Origin: Emiliania huxleyi CCMP1516 | Lineage: Eukaryota; Haptophyta; Isochrysidales; Noelaerhabdaceae | Length of the DNA: 64,000 nucleotides | Assembly (NCBI RefSeq): GCF_000372725.1 | Contig: NW_005200507.1 | Span: 942,737 to 1,006,736, forward strand | Direction: 5' to 3' | Shown: positions 20,461 through 29,822 of the stretch, one piece after another | Layout: each line of letters starts with the position of its first letter | Numbering within the stretch: the stretch's first letter is position 1 | Program-made: the position numbers and the translations under genes | The notes under the pieces: model-generated | What the model saw: only the letters and a program-made list of their open reading frames with translations | Databases searched by the model: none | Told to the model about the DNA's origin: nothing

Positions 20461-21160
20461 ATTTTGAGCACAGGCAAGGTCCAAGGACACATGTGCATGC
20501 ACATGTGCGGCAGCGCGCCGGGGCACAGAGTTCCTGTGGGCGGGTGTAGGCTGTGGTCCCGATATAGATCTCTATAGACCAGCCCCTTGGAGTGAAGGCT
20601 TCGTAGCCCTCCGGTCTACTAAGGCCGACTGCATGCTAAAGGCTACACGCTCGCACACCACTTGCAGAGTGGCTCTCCCAGGCGCTCACCCCACCCGGAG
20701 GCACGCCAGGCCCCGGGCAGCCGGCCGTCACTCGCCTAAGGTAGCGCCTAAGCGGCCTAAGCGGGGGGTGCTTAGGGTGCTTAGGCGCTTAGGCGGCCCT
20801 TGTGCCTTGCGAGCGTGGCGGCGTCGTATACAAGTGACTCCGATGGCAATCATGATGGTTGATGCCCCTGCTAGTGTGTCATCGCTCAGAGAGCAGCCTC
20901 ACGGTCTCCCGCTCTGCTCCCTGCGCCGACTGGGACTCCCAGTTGCCTTGCGCGTCCCCTGGACCCTCTCACCCCCACGAGAACATACAAGCTGCGTCCT
21001 CACTACACGTACACGCACACCACCAGCGCATTGCAACCCGTGAGCACCACTCAAACCACCGGTCCGCCCCAGCCGGGAAGGCGAGCAGCGCTCGCCCGAT
21101 GCTTGTCCCGGGTGGTGTGTCGTCTTACGAGGCCGCCTAGGCTCCCACCCCGGCCCCGCC
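20461..21160. repeat. Intergenic with CTTAGGCG inverted array
   Basis: At 20728-20798 the sequences GCGCCTAAGCGGCCTAAGC and GCTTAGGGTGCTTAGGCGCT face each other, forming a repeated hairpin of CTTAGGCG units. The palindrome CACATGTGCATGCACATGTG lies at 20487-20506. No gene is recognised. Confidence 0.55.
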
Positions 21161-24100
21161 TCACCTCGCAGCGCGCGTGCGGCTCCGGGCGGCGAGGTAC
21201 TGCGCCGACTGCATCTCGTTGAGGCGCGAGATGGCGCGCCGGAAGGCAAAGGTCTCGTCCTCCCCCGTGAAGAGCGAGTCTCCGCCCGTGAAGAGCGCCT
21301 AGCGGCGAGGCGGCGTCTGAGCTCGCGCAAGAGGGCAGGGGCTCGAAGCGCCGTCGTGCGAGTGCGTGCGAGTGCGAGGGCACCTTGCGCGAGTCGGCCG
21401 CCACGGCGCCCGTCTTGAGGAGGCCCTGGTAGTTTGTCTCGAGCGAGTTTGCCGTCACGCCTCGCGGGTTGAGCTCGGCGGCCTTGCCCGCCTCGCCCTC
21501 GAACTCGACGCCCTCGAGCAAGCTCGCGCGCGCCTGTGCGATCACGCCGGCGCCCGCCGCGCCCGAGAAGAGCTCGCCTGGCAAGGCGGGGGGGGGCGGA
21601 GCGGAGGTGTCAAGGGGCGGGTTGGGGCGGCTGGTAAAGGGGCGGGTTGGGGCGGCTGGTAAGGGGGGGGGGGGGGGGGGTCACCGATTGGGACGGCGGC
21701 GGAGGCGACGAGCCGTGTCTTGTGATTGTAGAGCTGGTCGACCAGCGTGATGAAGCGCCTCGCCTGGTCGCGCTGCCGCAGCGACATCTGCGGCAAGTCG
21801 TCGACGCACAGCGTGTGGTAGCGCTGCGCGAGTGCGACGTAGTCTCCCGCCCCGAGCGCGGTGCCGCACAGCCGCTCGAACGAGGCGCGGGCGACGCCGC
21901 GGCCAGAGACGAGCCGCATCCTCCTCCCCGCGCCGATCGCGACCTCCTCGTCCGCCGCGGCGCCGCCCGTCAAGTCGACGAAGCAGCGGTCGAGCTGCGC
22001 CGCCGGGCTGGGCACCGCGCTGCCGCCCTCGCACGGGCAAAAGTAGGACGGCTGCGGCGCGGCGAGCTGGCCCTCACGGTAGTCGCGCGAGCCTACGCGC
22101 GTGCAACGCAAAGTCAGGGGGCAGGCGCGAGGCGGGCTCGAGGCCTCGCGACTGCCGCACGCCGTCCCCCAGCTGGAGCGTGTCGCAGTGCTCCGCCATC
22201 GCCTCGGCGAAGCGAGACTGCGGGTGCTCGCGCTGCATCGTCGACGCCGCAAACTCGGCGGGCGTGCGGTTGCAGGTTGCCACGAGGACCCACCCCGCGC
22301 CGACGAGCGCCTGGAGCACGCCGCGCAGCACGGTCGCGTCTGCGATGTCCATCATCTGCACCTCGTCGTAGCAGAGCACGCCGACGCTCACCTGCGCCAC
22401 ACACACGCACGTGCACAGCCGGCGTGGGCAGCTAGCGTGAGCACAGCTGGCCTCTCCCCAGGCCCCTCCCGCGCCACTCTGCCGCTGCAAGCGCTCACCG
22501 GTCGGCCGACGTCGTCGAGCACGAGCGGCGCCTCTCCGGGGCCGGTGACGCACGCCCCTCCGCTCACGACGCCGACCCGCGCCTCGACAATCTCGGCCGA
22601 GATGCTCCGCATCGCCTTCGCTCGCGGGCGGCGGGAGGCGTGACGGGCGGCGGGAGGCGCGAGGGCGGCGCCTCGCCGGGGAGAGGCGGGGAGAGGCGGA
22701 GGGAGAGGCGGAGGGAGAGGCGCGGAGAGGCGGAGGGAGAGGCGTGGAGAGGCGGGGGGAGGCGCTGAGAGGCGGAGGGAAGAGGCGTGGAGAGGCGGAG
22801 GGAGGCGCGGAGAGGCGGGGGAGAGGCGGGGGCGGAGACGGCGCCTCAGCAAAGGACTCGCCCGCGTGCGATACCTCGCTGCCGCGCTCGTTCACGAAGC
22901 GGTCCACGAGCAGCTCCATCACGCTGCGCACCGTCGCCCCCCCGCCCCCCGCCCCCCACGCCTGCCCCCACCCCGCCTCGGAGGCAGGCTGCTGCTGCGC
23001 GCGCGACGTCACAGACAGGGCCTCGTCCTCGCCGCACCACTCCTCCGACCGACGAGTGCTACCGGCGGCCTGCGCCGCCGCCTCCGCCGCACGCATCTCG
23101 GCGACGAGCGCCTGCGGCTCGGCGGCCGCGGCTCGGGGGGCGAGGCAGCATGCATGGGGTAGAGTAGGGGAGGGGAGCGGGGTGCAGGCGGGCTGTGGCG
23201 GGGTGCAGGCGGGCTGTGGCGGGGGTGCAGGCGGGCTGTGGCGGGGGTGCAGGCGGGCTGTGGCGCTCGCGGCCGTGGCTCGATGGGTAGCGCGCCTCGG
23301 TGTGGGCGTGCAGCCTGCGGTGGCACTCGATCATGAAGGCGTTGTGGTGCACGCGCCGCAGCGAGAGAGGGCAGCCCCCGTCAGCGAGTGCGTCCGCCTG
23401 CAGCGCCGACGCGAGCAGGTCGAGCAGCAACGTCTTTCCGCTGCCGACGTTGCCATGGATGAAGAGGCCTCGCGGCGCGGGCGGCCGCTCGGGCGGCGGC
23501 GGAGCGCCCGGCGGGAGGCGGTGCGCGGGCCAGCGCTGCGAAGGACTCTCTGCCCGCTGCGCCGCCTCCGCCGCGCCGGCTGCAGACCCGAGGCCCGTCC
23601 GCCAGAACGGGTGCGCCAGCTCCTCGCTCGAGAGGGGCTGGTGTGAGCCCGCGTTGGCCTCGCCGAGCGCGGCGGGCACGTCGTAGTCGCGGTAGGGCGC
23701 GCCGCTGTCTTCGTGCGCCTGCGCCTGCGCCACCCGCAGCTTCAGGTGCGGCGACTCCCGCTCGACGATGCCGCCGCCGCCTCCCGCCTCGGACGCAGAG
23801 GCGGTGGCAGGGCCGTGCGCTCCGCTGCTGCACGAGCCACCGCCTCCGCTGCCGCAGCCTCCGCTGCTACAGCCCTGCACCGCCGCCGGCGACGCCGGCA
23901 CCAGGGCCGCACCGCCCGTGACCGCGTCGCGGATTGCATTCAGAGCTTTGCGCCACGCCGGTGCGTTTGCAGCCTCCCTCGCGCGAGCCTCCTCTGCCGC
24001 GTCCGCCTCGGCCTGGAGCCTGGCGCAAGTCCGGCGCCAGTCCGCCAGCTCCGCGGCATAGTGCTGCGAGGCCTCCCTGTGCGCGTTCACCCGGCTCCTC

Positions 24101-24327
24101 AGATCCTCCAGCGCGTAGCACAGGTCTCGCTGCGCCGGGTCACTATTTAGACCGGACGTGAGCAGAGTGTCGTACGCCTCTGGCAGCGAGAGCTGCGCAG
24201 ATACGGCGGTGGAAGCTGTCTCAGCGGCGCTCGCCGACGCGCAGGATCGCGCGCGGAGGCAGCGAACGCTGCGGGCGAAAGAGAGCCGGGAGAGCATCGC
24301 CAGCGGCCGAAAGCTGCCGAAGGCCAT
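21161..24327 (-). CDS. AFG1: AFG1/LACE1-like mitochondrial ATPase
   Basis: About seven exons on the minus strand. Exon 1 (24327 to about 23290) starts MAFGSFRPLAMLSRLSFARS, an Arg/Ser-rich mitochondrial-type leader, and contains PEAYDTLLTSG and the Walker A motif GLFIHGNVGSGKTLLLDLL, then RVHHNAFMIECHRRLH. Later exons have MELLVDRF, VVSGGACVTGP, the Walker B GVLCYDEVQMMDIADATVL, VLVATCNRTPAEFA, and the C-terminal CGTALGAGDYVALAQRYHTL and DLPQMSLRQRDQARRFITL. The last exon (about 21300-21161) has AISRLNEMQSAQYLAAR, a family hallmark. AFG1 proteins are AAA-type ATPases of the mitochondrial inner membrane linked to respiratory-complex quality control. Long Ala/Gly insertions in exon 1 and two minisatellites in introns are unusual. 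Exact splice sites were not all fixed. Confidence 0.85.
22675..22835. repeat. GGAGAGGCG minisatellite in an AFG1 intron
   Basis: About fifteen variants of GGAGAGGCGGAG lie between two exons of the AFG1-like gene. Reading frames through it are compositional artefacts. Confidence 0.8.
23181..23264. repeat. 21-22-bp minisatellite in an AFG1 intron
   Basis: Four near-identical units of GGTGCAGGCGGGCTGTGGCG lie in tandem just after the exon carrying the Walker A motif. Confidence 0.85.
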
Positions 24328-24542
24328 TCTCAACCCTGTGGGTTCCCTGCGGGTCTGCTGCGGGTAAAGTGCGACTATCCCCTTCCGGGACCAACCACGC
24401 CCCCCCCCCCCCCCCTCCCCCATGCACTGTTTGTGATTTGGGTGTCAAACGCTGAGAGGACCTGTTTCGGAGCTCACAGACCTCAGAGAGCTCAGTCCGC
24501 ACCCGGCTCGGCAGCTGCACGCTCGCAGCCCCCGCCGCGCTC

Positions 24543-25436
24543 TCAGAGCTCGCTCGACGCGATCTCGAGCCGCGAGGAGACCAGCATCTTTCCAAACACC
24601 TCGTAGAGGGAGAGGGTGAGGGCGGCGAGCGGCGCGAGGAAGGCGACGCGCGGGAGGACGCCCTTCATCAGCGTGGCCGCGCCCTCATCGGCGATGATCG
24701 ACTTCATCACGCCGATGATCCCGCCGCTCGCGCCGCCGGTCATCAGGCGCGTCTTCACCACGTCGATCGGAGTCATGATGACGGCGGCAGTCATGCCCGC
24801 GGCGGCGCCGAGCATGAGGTTCTCCTGGCCCTCAGGCGTGCGGCCAGTAAAGAGCTTGTACGCCTTCTTCGCCTGCGCGAAGAACATGAAGGAGAGCGCG
24901 TTCCACGGCACATCCCGCGAGACGGTCGCGAAGTAGCCCTTGTAGAAGCCGGCGATGCCGTCCGTCGCAAAGCACTTTGAGACGCCGACCAGCGCGTTGG
25001 GGTAGATGTCCGCCTGCACGCGCTGCTTGATCACCTCCTGCGGCACCCGGATCACCGACGCGGCGATCGCGCCGATCGCTCCGCACGAGAGCTCGGCGAA
25101 GCTGCCCTTCATGCCGGCGGCGGCAAAGCGCTCCTTTGCCCACTCAAAGGCGGCAAACTGGGTGGCGCCCGCCGGGAAGGCGAGGAAGAACTGCGGTGCC
25201 ACGCCCTTGGCGAACGTCTCGGCGTTGAGCGTGACCGCCACCCCCTTGGCCTGCAGCCGTGTGCGCAGGACGTCGATCGGGTGCAGCATCGTCTGCGCGA
25301 CACCGCGGGCGCCGGCGCCGGCGATGAGGCGTTCGCTAAAGAGCATCTGCGACTTCCAGTCGTCGGACTTGCTCTTGACGGCCGCTTTGCCAGCGGTGGA
25401 GGCGGCCGAGAGCAGTAGGAGCAGGAACCGTGACAT
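24543..25436 (-). CDS. Mitochondrial carrier, S-adenosylmethionine-carrier-like (SLC25A26 type)
   Basis: A single exon of 297 aa, starting MSRFLLLLLSAASTAGKAAV. Three carrier signatures are visible: LHPIDVLRTRLQA, RVPQEVIKQRVQA and MTPIDVVKTRLMT. The second (P-x-E-x-x-KQR-x-Q) and the short third repeat match the S-adenosylmethionine carrier group, which exchanges SAM into mitochondria or plastids; this is inferred from motif reading only. The stop lies 215 bp upstream (in gene orientation, downstream) of the AFG1-like start on the same strand. LINE tails lie immediately before its start codon and extend its open frame upstream artefactually. Confidence 0.75.
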   Translation of the reverse strand: MSRFLLLLLSAASTAGKAAVKSKSDDWKSQMLFSERLIAGAGARGVAQTMLHPIDVLRTRLQAKGVAVTLNAETFAKGVAPQFFLAFPAGATQFAAFEWAKERFAAAGMKGSFAELSCGAIGAIAASVIRVPQEVIKQRVQADIYPNALVGVSKCFATDGIAGFYKGYFATVSRDVPWNALSFMFFAQAKKAYKLFTGRTPEGQENLMLGAAAGMTAAVIMTPIDVVKTRLMTGGASGGIIGVMKSIIADEGAATLMKGVLPRVAFLAPLAALTLSLYEVFGKMLVSSRLEIASSEL

Positions 25437-25482
25437 ATTTATCGGCGAGTGGAATGGAGCTCGCTGGCCGCAGCTGACGAGC

Positions 25483-25625
25483 AGCAAAAAAAATATGTTT
25501 GTTTGCTTTCTTTCTTTTGATACAAGTGGCGGCGTGCCGTCCTCCCATCCCTCCCTTGGGTTGTCTGTTTTCTTTCTTTCTTTCTTACGATACAACCGTC
25601 CTCCCATCCCTCCCTTGGTTGTACT
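25483..25625 (+). mobile_element. Two LINE subfamily 2 tails in tandem
   Basis: GGCGGCGTGCCGTCCTCCCA, then CTCCCTTGGGTTGTCTG and a CTTT tail, is followed by TACGATACAACCGTCCTCCCATC, a second truncated end. They lie in the upstream flank of the SAM-carrier-like gene. Confidence 0.65.
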
Positions 25626-25729
25626 TTTAGCTTACTGGGAGAAAAGAGAGAGGGGGTTGTGTTTCTCTAGGCACCTAAGGGCCCTACGCGCGGCGTGAGA
25701 GCTCGGAAGCGAGCTTTGCACGGCGATCG

Positions 25730-26395
25730 AGGATGGCACGGTTCACCCCAAGGGTGGGCACGGCTAGCGCATCACACCCCTCTCCTTAAGATCCCTGTGT
25801 GGTGGCGGCGTGCCGTCCCATCCCTCCCTGGGTTGTCTGTTTTCTTTCTTTCTTTCTTTTACGATACAACCGAAGGGGACCTCAGGCTCAGCGCCAACAT
25901 CATCTGTGGAAGTACAAGTGTTCGAAGAGAGAGTGGACTTGAGCAACGATATGACTTGGCGGCAAATGATCGGAGTGGGCGCACAGAAGAGTCGTCCTTG
26001 CGCGAGGAGAGCTCGATAAACTCGAGGGGCTAAAATATGCCGCGAGGAGGGCAGAGCTGCGACGAAAGGCGCAAGAAGCCGCGAGAACAAAAGGGGCCGG
26101 CAGGCGGCGGCGGCGTCGCAGAACGAGGCAGAGAGACAGAGGAGAGCGACGCGACAGAGGAGGAAGTGACAAGGGAAAGAACGACGAGAGTGGGACGACC
26201 GCGAGGTGGCATGAAGGTTGCAGCGAGAATCAGCGAGGGACTGCGAAGGGAGATAGAAAGAGGCAGACGACCCAAGGGTCAGGGTGGGCGACGGCTAGCA
26301 CCACACTCCTCTCCTTAAAATCCCTGTGTGGTGGTGGCGTGCCGTCCTCCCATCCCTCCCACCCTCCCTTGGGTTGTCTGTTTTCTTTCTTTGAA
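25730..26395 (+). mobile_element. Two adjacent LINE subfamily 2 copies, 5'-truncated
   Basis: The first (25740-25862) is only the 3' end with its CTTT tail. The second (25863-26392) carries the C-terminal ORF region (SSVEVQVFEERVDLSNDM, then RRAELRRKAQEAART), the GGTGGCATGAAGGTTGCAGC block and its own 3' end and tail at 26270-26392. Both have the same orientation. They are the same family as 1505-2175. The strip 25626-25729 holds GTACTTTTAGCTTACTGGG, also found at 9639 inside the nested insertion. Confidence 0.7.
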
Positions 26396-26564
26396 GCAGC
26401 GCATCTCAGTCGTTCTTCACACGGCCGCATCGCAGAGCAGATTGTGAATGAGCTTGCCTCAGTCTGCGGCGAGGGCGGTCGAGTGCACGGAGCTAAGTGC
26501 CTCGCCGTCCTCGCGGGAGTCGCTTAGGCGGCTCCCGTGGTGTACCTGTGCCGTTGGTGCCAGT

Positions 26565-26660
26565 GCGCGCCAGTCCCGTGCCTAGTGTCGTGCGAGGGAG
26601 TTTCTTTGTAAAAAATTCTTTCTTTCTTTCTCTGAGCACTTGGAGCACTTGGAGAGTGCA
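26565..26660 (+). repeat. Dispersed motif copy plus GGAGCACTTGGAG repeat
   Basis: CAGTCCCGTGCCTAGTGTCG, then TGCGAGGGAGTTTCTTTGTA, is the second copy of the motif at 14275. It is followed by GAGCACTTGGAGCACTTGG, also seen at about 44505 and, inverted, at 45690. The rest of 26396-26785 shows nothing recognised. Confidence 0.45.
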
Positions 26661-26785
26661 GTCATCAACCTCACATCCAGGGCCGGGGAGCTAAGAAGCG
26701 CACCCAGCGGGCCGGATGATCGGCATCGGGCTACGGGCTAGAGAGCCCTGACCCCCTTTTCACTAATTCTTTGGCACACACTCAA

Positions 26786-29656
26786 CTAGCCGCCCCGACG
26801 CCTCGCGCCCCTGCGTTTCGGCGTGCCCGGCCTCCACGGCAGCTTCTTCAGGAGGCGCAGCGGGCCGCCCGAGGCCGCCGTCGCCCGCCCGTGCCCCGTG
26901 TCCTGGTCGGCGGCCTCCTCCTCCTCAGGCGGCTGGGCCGTGGGCACATCCCGAGGGCGCTCGCTGGCCTCGGCCCCGCCCGCCTCGCTCTCCCCCGCCT
27001 CGCCGGCGTTGTCCGTGCGAGGCTGCTGGCTTCCCGCAATCGCCTCGGACGCAGCGCTGTCGATGGCGAAGGAGGACCCGGCGACCGACGTGCCCAGCGG
27101 TGCGCTCTGCACCTCGTCGGGCTGCACTGCTCGTGCGCTGATGGGCTGGTCAGTGTAGAGGTGCAGGCGGAAAGCGGCCTCCTGGCCCGGCTCGAAGGTG
27201 CACGCGAGGAGGCAGCACGGCTCGTCCGAGGCGGGCAGCGTGACGCAACAGGTCACTTGCGCGGCGCGAGCAAAGCCGGCCTGCGCCAACACGTCGTCCG
27301 GCCCGATGAGATCGACCTGCTGGCTCGCCTTGCTGCCCCGGAGCACAAGGCAGCCGAGCGCCAGCGGCGTAGGCTGGTCGGGGTGCGGCGGAGGAGCGAG
27401 CTCCAGCACGATTGTGACCGTGGTCGGCTGGCTGAGCGGCGCCACCTCCCACTGGGGGTTCACCTGCCAGCGGCTGTTGCCCGGGTTGGGCACACCGCCG
27501 CTCGATGCGTCCCACTCGCCGGCGAGCGCGGTGTGGCACCACTCGTCCTCCTGCGCCAGGGGGGAAAGCCCAAACTTGACGTCCGCCCAGACAGACAGCT
27601 TGAACGCGCCCGTCTCGTTGGGCTCAAAGGTGTACGGTATGACGATGTGCGGCGCCTCCGCGGTGCTCGCCGGCAGCGAGAGGGAGAAGCTCACCTCGCG
27701 GGTGTCGGAGATGGGAGAGGCGCCGAGGAGCGAATCCCGGGTGACGGTGAGGAGCCGCCGGCGCCCATCGCCCCGCAGCACACACACGCCGATGGAGAGG
27801 TAGTCTCTTTGCCCGATCGAGCCGAGGAGAGGCGGCTGGGTGATGGCGATGAAGACCCGAGCGGCGCAGGGGAGTTGCAGTACGTACTGCGGGTTCCGCC
27901 GCCAGGAGCAGAGGTAGTTGAGGCAGCCGCCCGCGCTGCCGGCATCCCACTCCCCAAACACGACCGCGCGAGGAGTGCTGCGGCTAAAGGTACGGCACGC
28001 GTGGGCGCGATCAAAGACGCGCACAAAGTCCTCGAGGCTGAGCCAAAAGACGCCCGACTCGTCCTCCGCCACTGCGGCGCCGGCGTGCTCGCTGCCGCTC
28101 TCTTGCAGCCCCAGCAGCGGCGACGTGTCGCCACCTTCGAACCACTCTGGGGCGCCCGCTCGCCACTTTCCTCGCCAGCGTGGCTCCAGGAACGGGTTGC
28201 GCAGGCAGACCAAGCGCAGGCCCGAGAGCTCGACGAGCTCGAGAATGACGTAGGTCGACTGCGTGCGGACGCCGAGGCGCTGCGCCTCCACGGCGCGGTC
28301 GGCGCCGGCCAGCTGTTGGCAGCCGAGCAGCGCACCGCGATCCCTGATCTCAATCAGCTCCTCCCAGACGGCGCTCGCCTCGCCATCATCACCCAGCTCA
28401 ATCTTTTGGGAGCAGCCGCCCGTAAAGTCTACGAGCATCTCCGTCACGCGGCCGGTGCGCAAGGCGGCGTACGACCCGTGGTGCCGCGCGTAAGCTTTGA
28501 TGAGCAGAGCTAGCGAAAGCTGCCGCGCGTCTGCGCACCCGCCAGAGACGAGCCGGCCGCTGGCGACGGGCAGCCGATCGTCGGTGAGGATGGTATGCCA
28601 GCTGTCCCAGTGCCAGACACGGACTGCGAGGACGCCGCGCTTACCATGCACCCCCGGCACGAAGCACCGCTGCAGCAGCGTCGGGGACTGGGCAAGCATC
28701 GCGAGCGCGCCAAGGATCCAGCTTCCAGCGCTCGGCCCCGGAGGGGCGCCTCCGGCTCGCTCATGCAACTCCGGGTGGAGCAGCGTCGTGACGCCGGCCG
28801 CCTCCACCGGAGACGGCTCCTCCGTGACTTGGCGTGGCCTCCTCCACTCGACCTCCCGCCCAGCCTTGCCCGCAGCAGACCCCGTCAGAAGGCTGTGAAA
28901 GGCGTCATCCTCGAATTGCGCAGCTTGAAGCTTCTGGAGCAGCGCCTCACCCTCTGACACCCCGCTCTGGCCGACGTTGCCAAATCCGTAGCCCCTTGCG
29001 CTCGAGATGCCTGTGGCCATCCCCTGAATTTCGACAGCGGCGGAGGGTGCCGGGGTGCTCGTGCTCTGCTGCTGCTGCTCCTGCTCCTGCTCCCCTCCGG
29101 CCGTGGGGTCAGGCAGCGGCGATCCGTCCTTTGGGAGGCACGCGAGGGAGAGGGGATAGTTTGAGCGAATCTCGAGAGCAAAAGCGGCCTCGCTCCCTGG
29201 CGAGTCGGTGCACGGGACCAGTATGTAGTCCTGTTTGAGCCGCTCCAGCTTGAGGACAACGTCTACCCTCTCCTCTCCCGAGGTAAAGGGGATGGGGTGA
29301 ATGCCCTGAATTGCGGAGTAGCCGTGCGTGCCGCCGGGGGTGCCGAGGGTGCGGCGAGCGACCGCAGGCTCGTCGGCACTGAGGAGGACGAACCCAACCG
29401 CGTGAACCCCTGCCCCCGGGTGTAGGGGCGACTGCGCAAGTGTCACCCGCAGCTCCTGCTGCCGGTTGGAGATGCGGAGGCGCAGCTGTGGGTTATCAAA
29501 GAAGCTGGAGTGCTTTGGCGAGCCACCCGCTGTGCGCCCGCGCCAGACGCCGACGTAGCCGACTCGGTGCTTGCAGAGGACAGGGCCGGTGGGGGCCATC
29601 CACCGTAAGGAGCCGCCGCAACGTCTTTTGGGCGTCTGCGCGTGCAGCTCCCGCAC
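26786..29656 (-). CDS. Calpain-like protein lacking the catalytic Cys and His
   Basis: A single exon of 956 aa. After an N-terminal beta-sandwich-like part (FFDNPQLRLRISNRQQELRV, residues 51-70), a calpain protease-core-like region spans about residues 295-560. Where active calpains have a Cys in G-x-CW, this has PSAGSWILGALAML (about 304-317), so Ser replaces Cys. The catalytic-His region reads VRTQSTYVILELVELSG instead of a GHAYSV-type motif, while the Asn segment LRLVCLRNPFLEP is kept. Two calpain beta-sandwich domains follow, marked by FGEWDAGSAGGCLN with RRNPQYVLQL, and GEWDASSGGVPNPGNSRW with VNPQWEV. The tail is acidic then basic. It is probably a non-proteolytic calpain-fold protein. 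It is transcribed away from the FAD oxidoreductase. Confidence 0.75.
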   Translation of the reverse strand: MRELHAQTPKRRCGGSLRWMAPTGPVLCKHRVGYVGVWRGRTAGGSPKHSSFFDNPQLRLRISNRQQELRVTLAQSPLHPGAGVHAVGFVLLSADEPAVARRTLGTPGGTHGYSAIQGIHPIPFTSGEERVDVVLKLERLKQDYILVPCTDSPGSEAAFALEIRSNYPLSLACLPKDGSPLPDPTAGGEQEQEQQQQSTSTPAPSAAVEIQGMATGISSARGYGFGNVGQSGVSEGEALLQKLQAAQFEDDAFHSLLTGSAAGKAGREVEWRRPRQVTEEPSPVEAAGVTTLLHPELHERAGGAPPGPSAGSWILGALAMLAQSPTLLQRCFVPGVHGKRGVLAVRVWHWDSWHTILTDDRLPVASGRLVSGGCADARQLSLALLIKAYARHHGSYAALRTGRVTEMLVDFTGGCSQKIELGDDGEASAVWEELIEIRDRGALLGCQQLAGADRAVEAQRLGVRTQSTYVILELVELSGLRLVCLRNPFLEPRWRGKWRAGAPEWFEGGDTSPLLGLQESGSEHAGAAVAEDESGVFWLSLEDFVRVFDRAHACRTFSRSTPRAVVFGEWDAGSAGGCLNYLCSWRRNPQYVLQLPCAARVFIAITQPPLLGSIGQRDYLSIGVCVLRGDGRRRLLTVTRDSLLGASPISDTREVSFSLSLPASTAEAPHIVIPYTFEPNETGAFKLSVWADVKFGLSPLAQEDEWCHTALAGEWDASSGGVPNPGNSRWQVNPQWEVAPLSQPTTVTIVLELAPPPHPDQPTPLALGCLVLRGSKASQQVDLIGPDDVLAQAGFARAAQVTCCVTLPASDEPCCLLACTFEPGQEAAFRLHLYTDQPISARAVQPDEVQSAPLGTSVAGSSFAIDSAASEAIAGSQQPRTDNAGEAGESEAGGAEASERPRDVPTAQPPEEEEAADQDTGHGRATAASGGPLRLLKKLPWRPGTPKRRGARRRGG

Positions 29657-29822
29657 ACGAGCGTTCCGCGCGTTATGATGTCACGCGGCACTATCGACAA
29701 CACTCTCCTGTATTTATCTGTGTGTAGGTGTATTATTGGCAAATCAAGACACGGAAGCTCGATTTTTTCTCTTTACTTCGTTCCGGGTAGTGGCCTTCGA
29801 GAAGTGGCCTTCGTCGCTCACG
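29657..29822. promoter_or_regulatory. Short divergent intergenic region (candidate bidirectional promoter)
   Basis: Only 166 bp separate the start codons of the calpain-like gene (minus) and the FAD oxidoreductase gene (plus). It is noticeably more AT-rich than the genes, with TGTATTTATCTGTGTG and GTATTATTGG. A shared promoter is inferred from the layout; no defined element is proven. Confidence 0.4.

Noticed and set aside
26771-28513. 580-aa plus-strand frame antisense to the calpain-like gene
   Set aside because: Antisense shadow; the minus frame has the recognisable domains.
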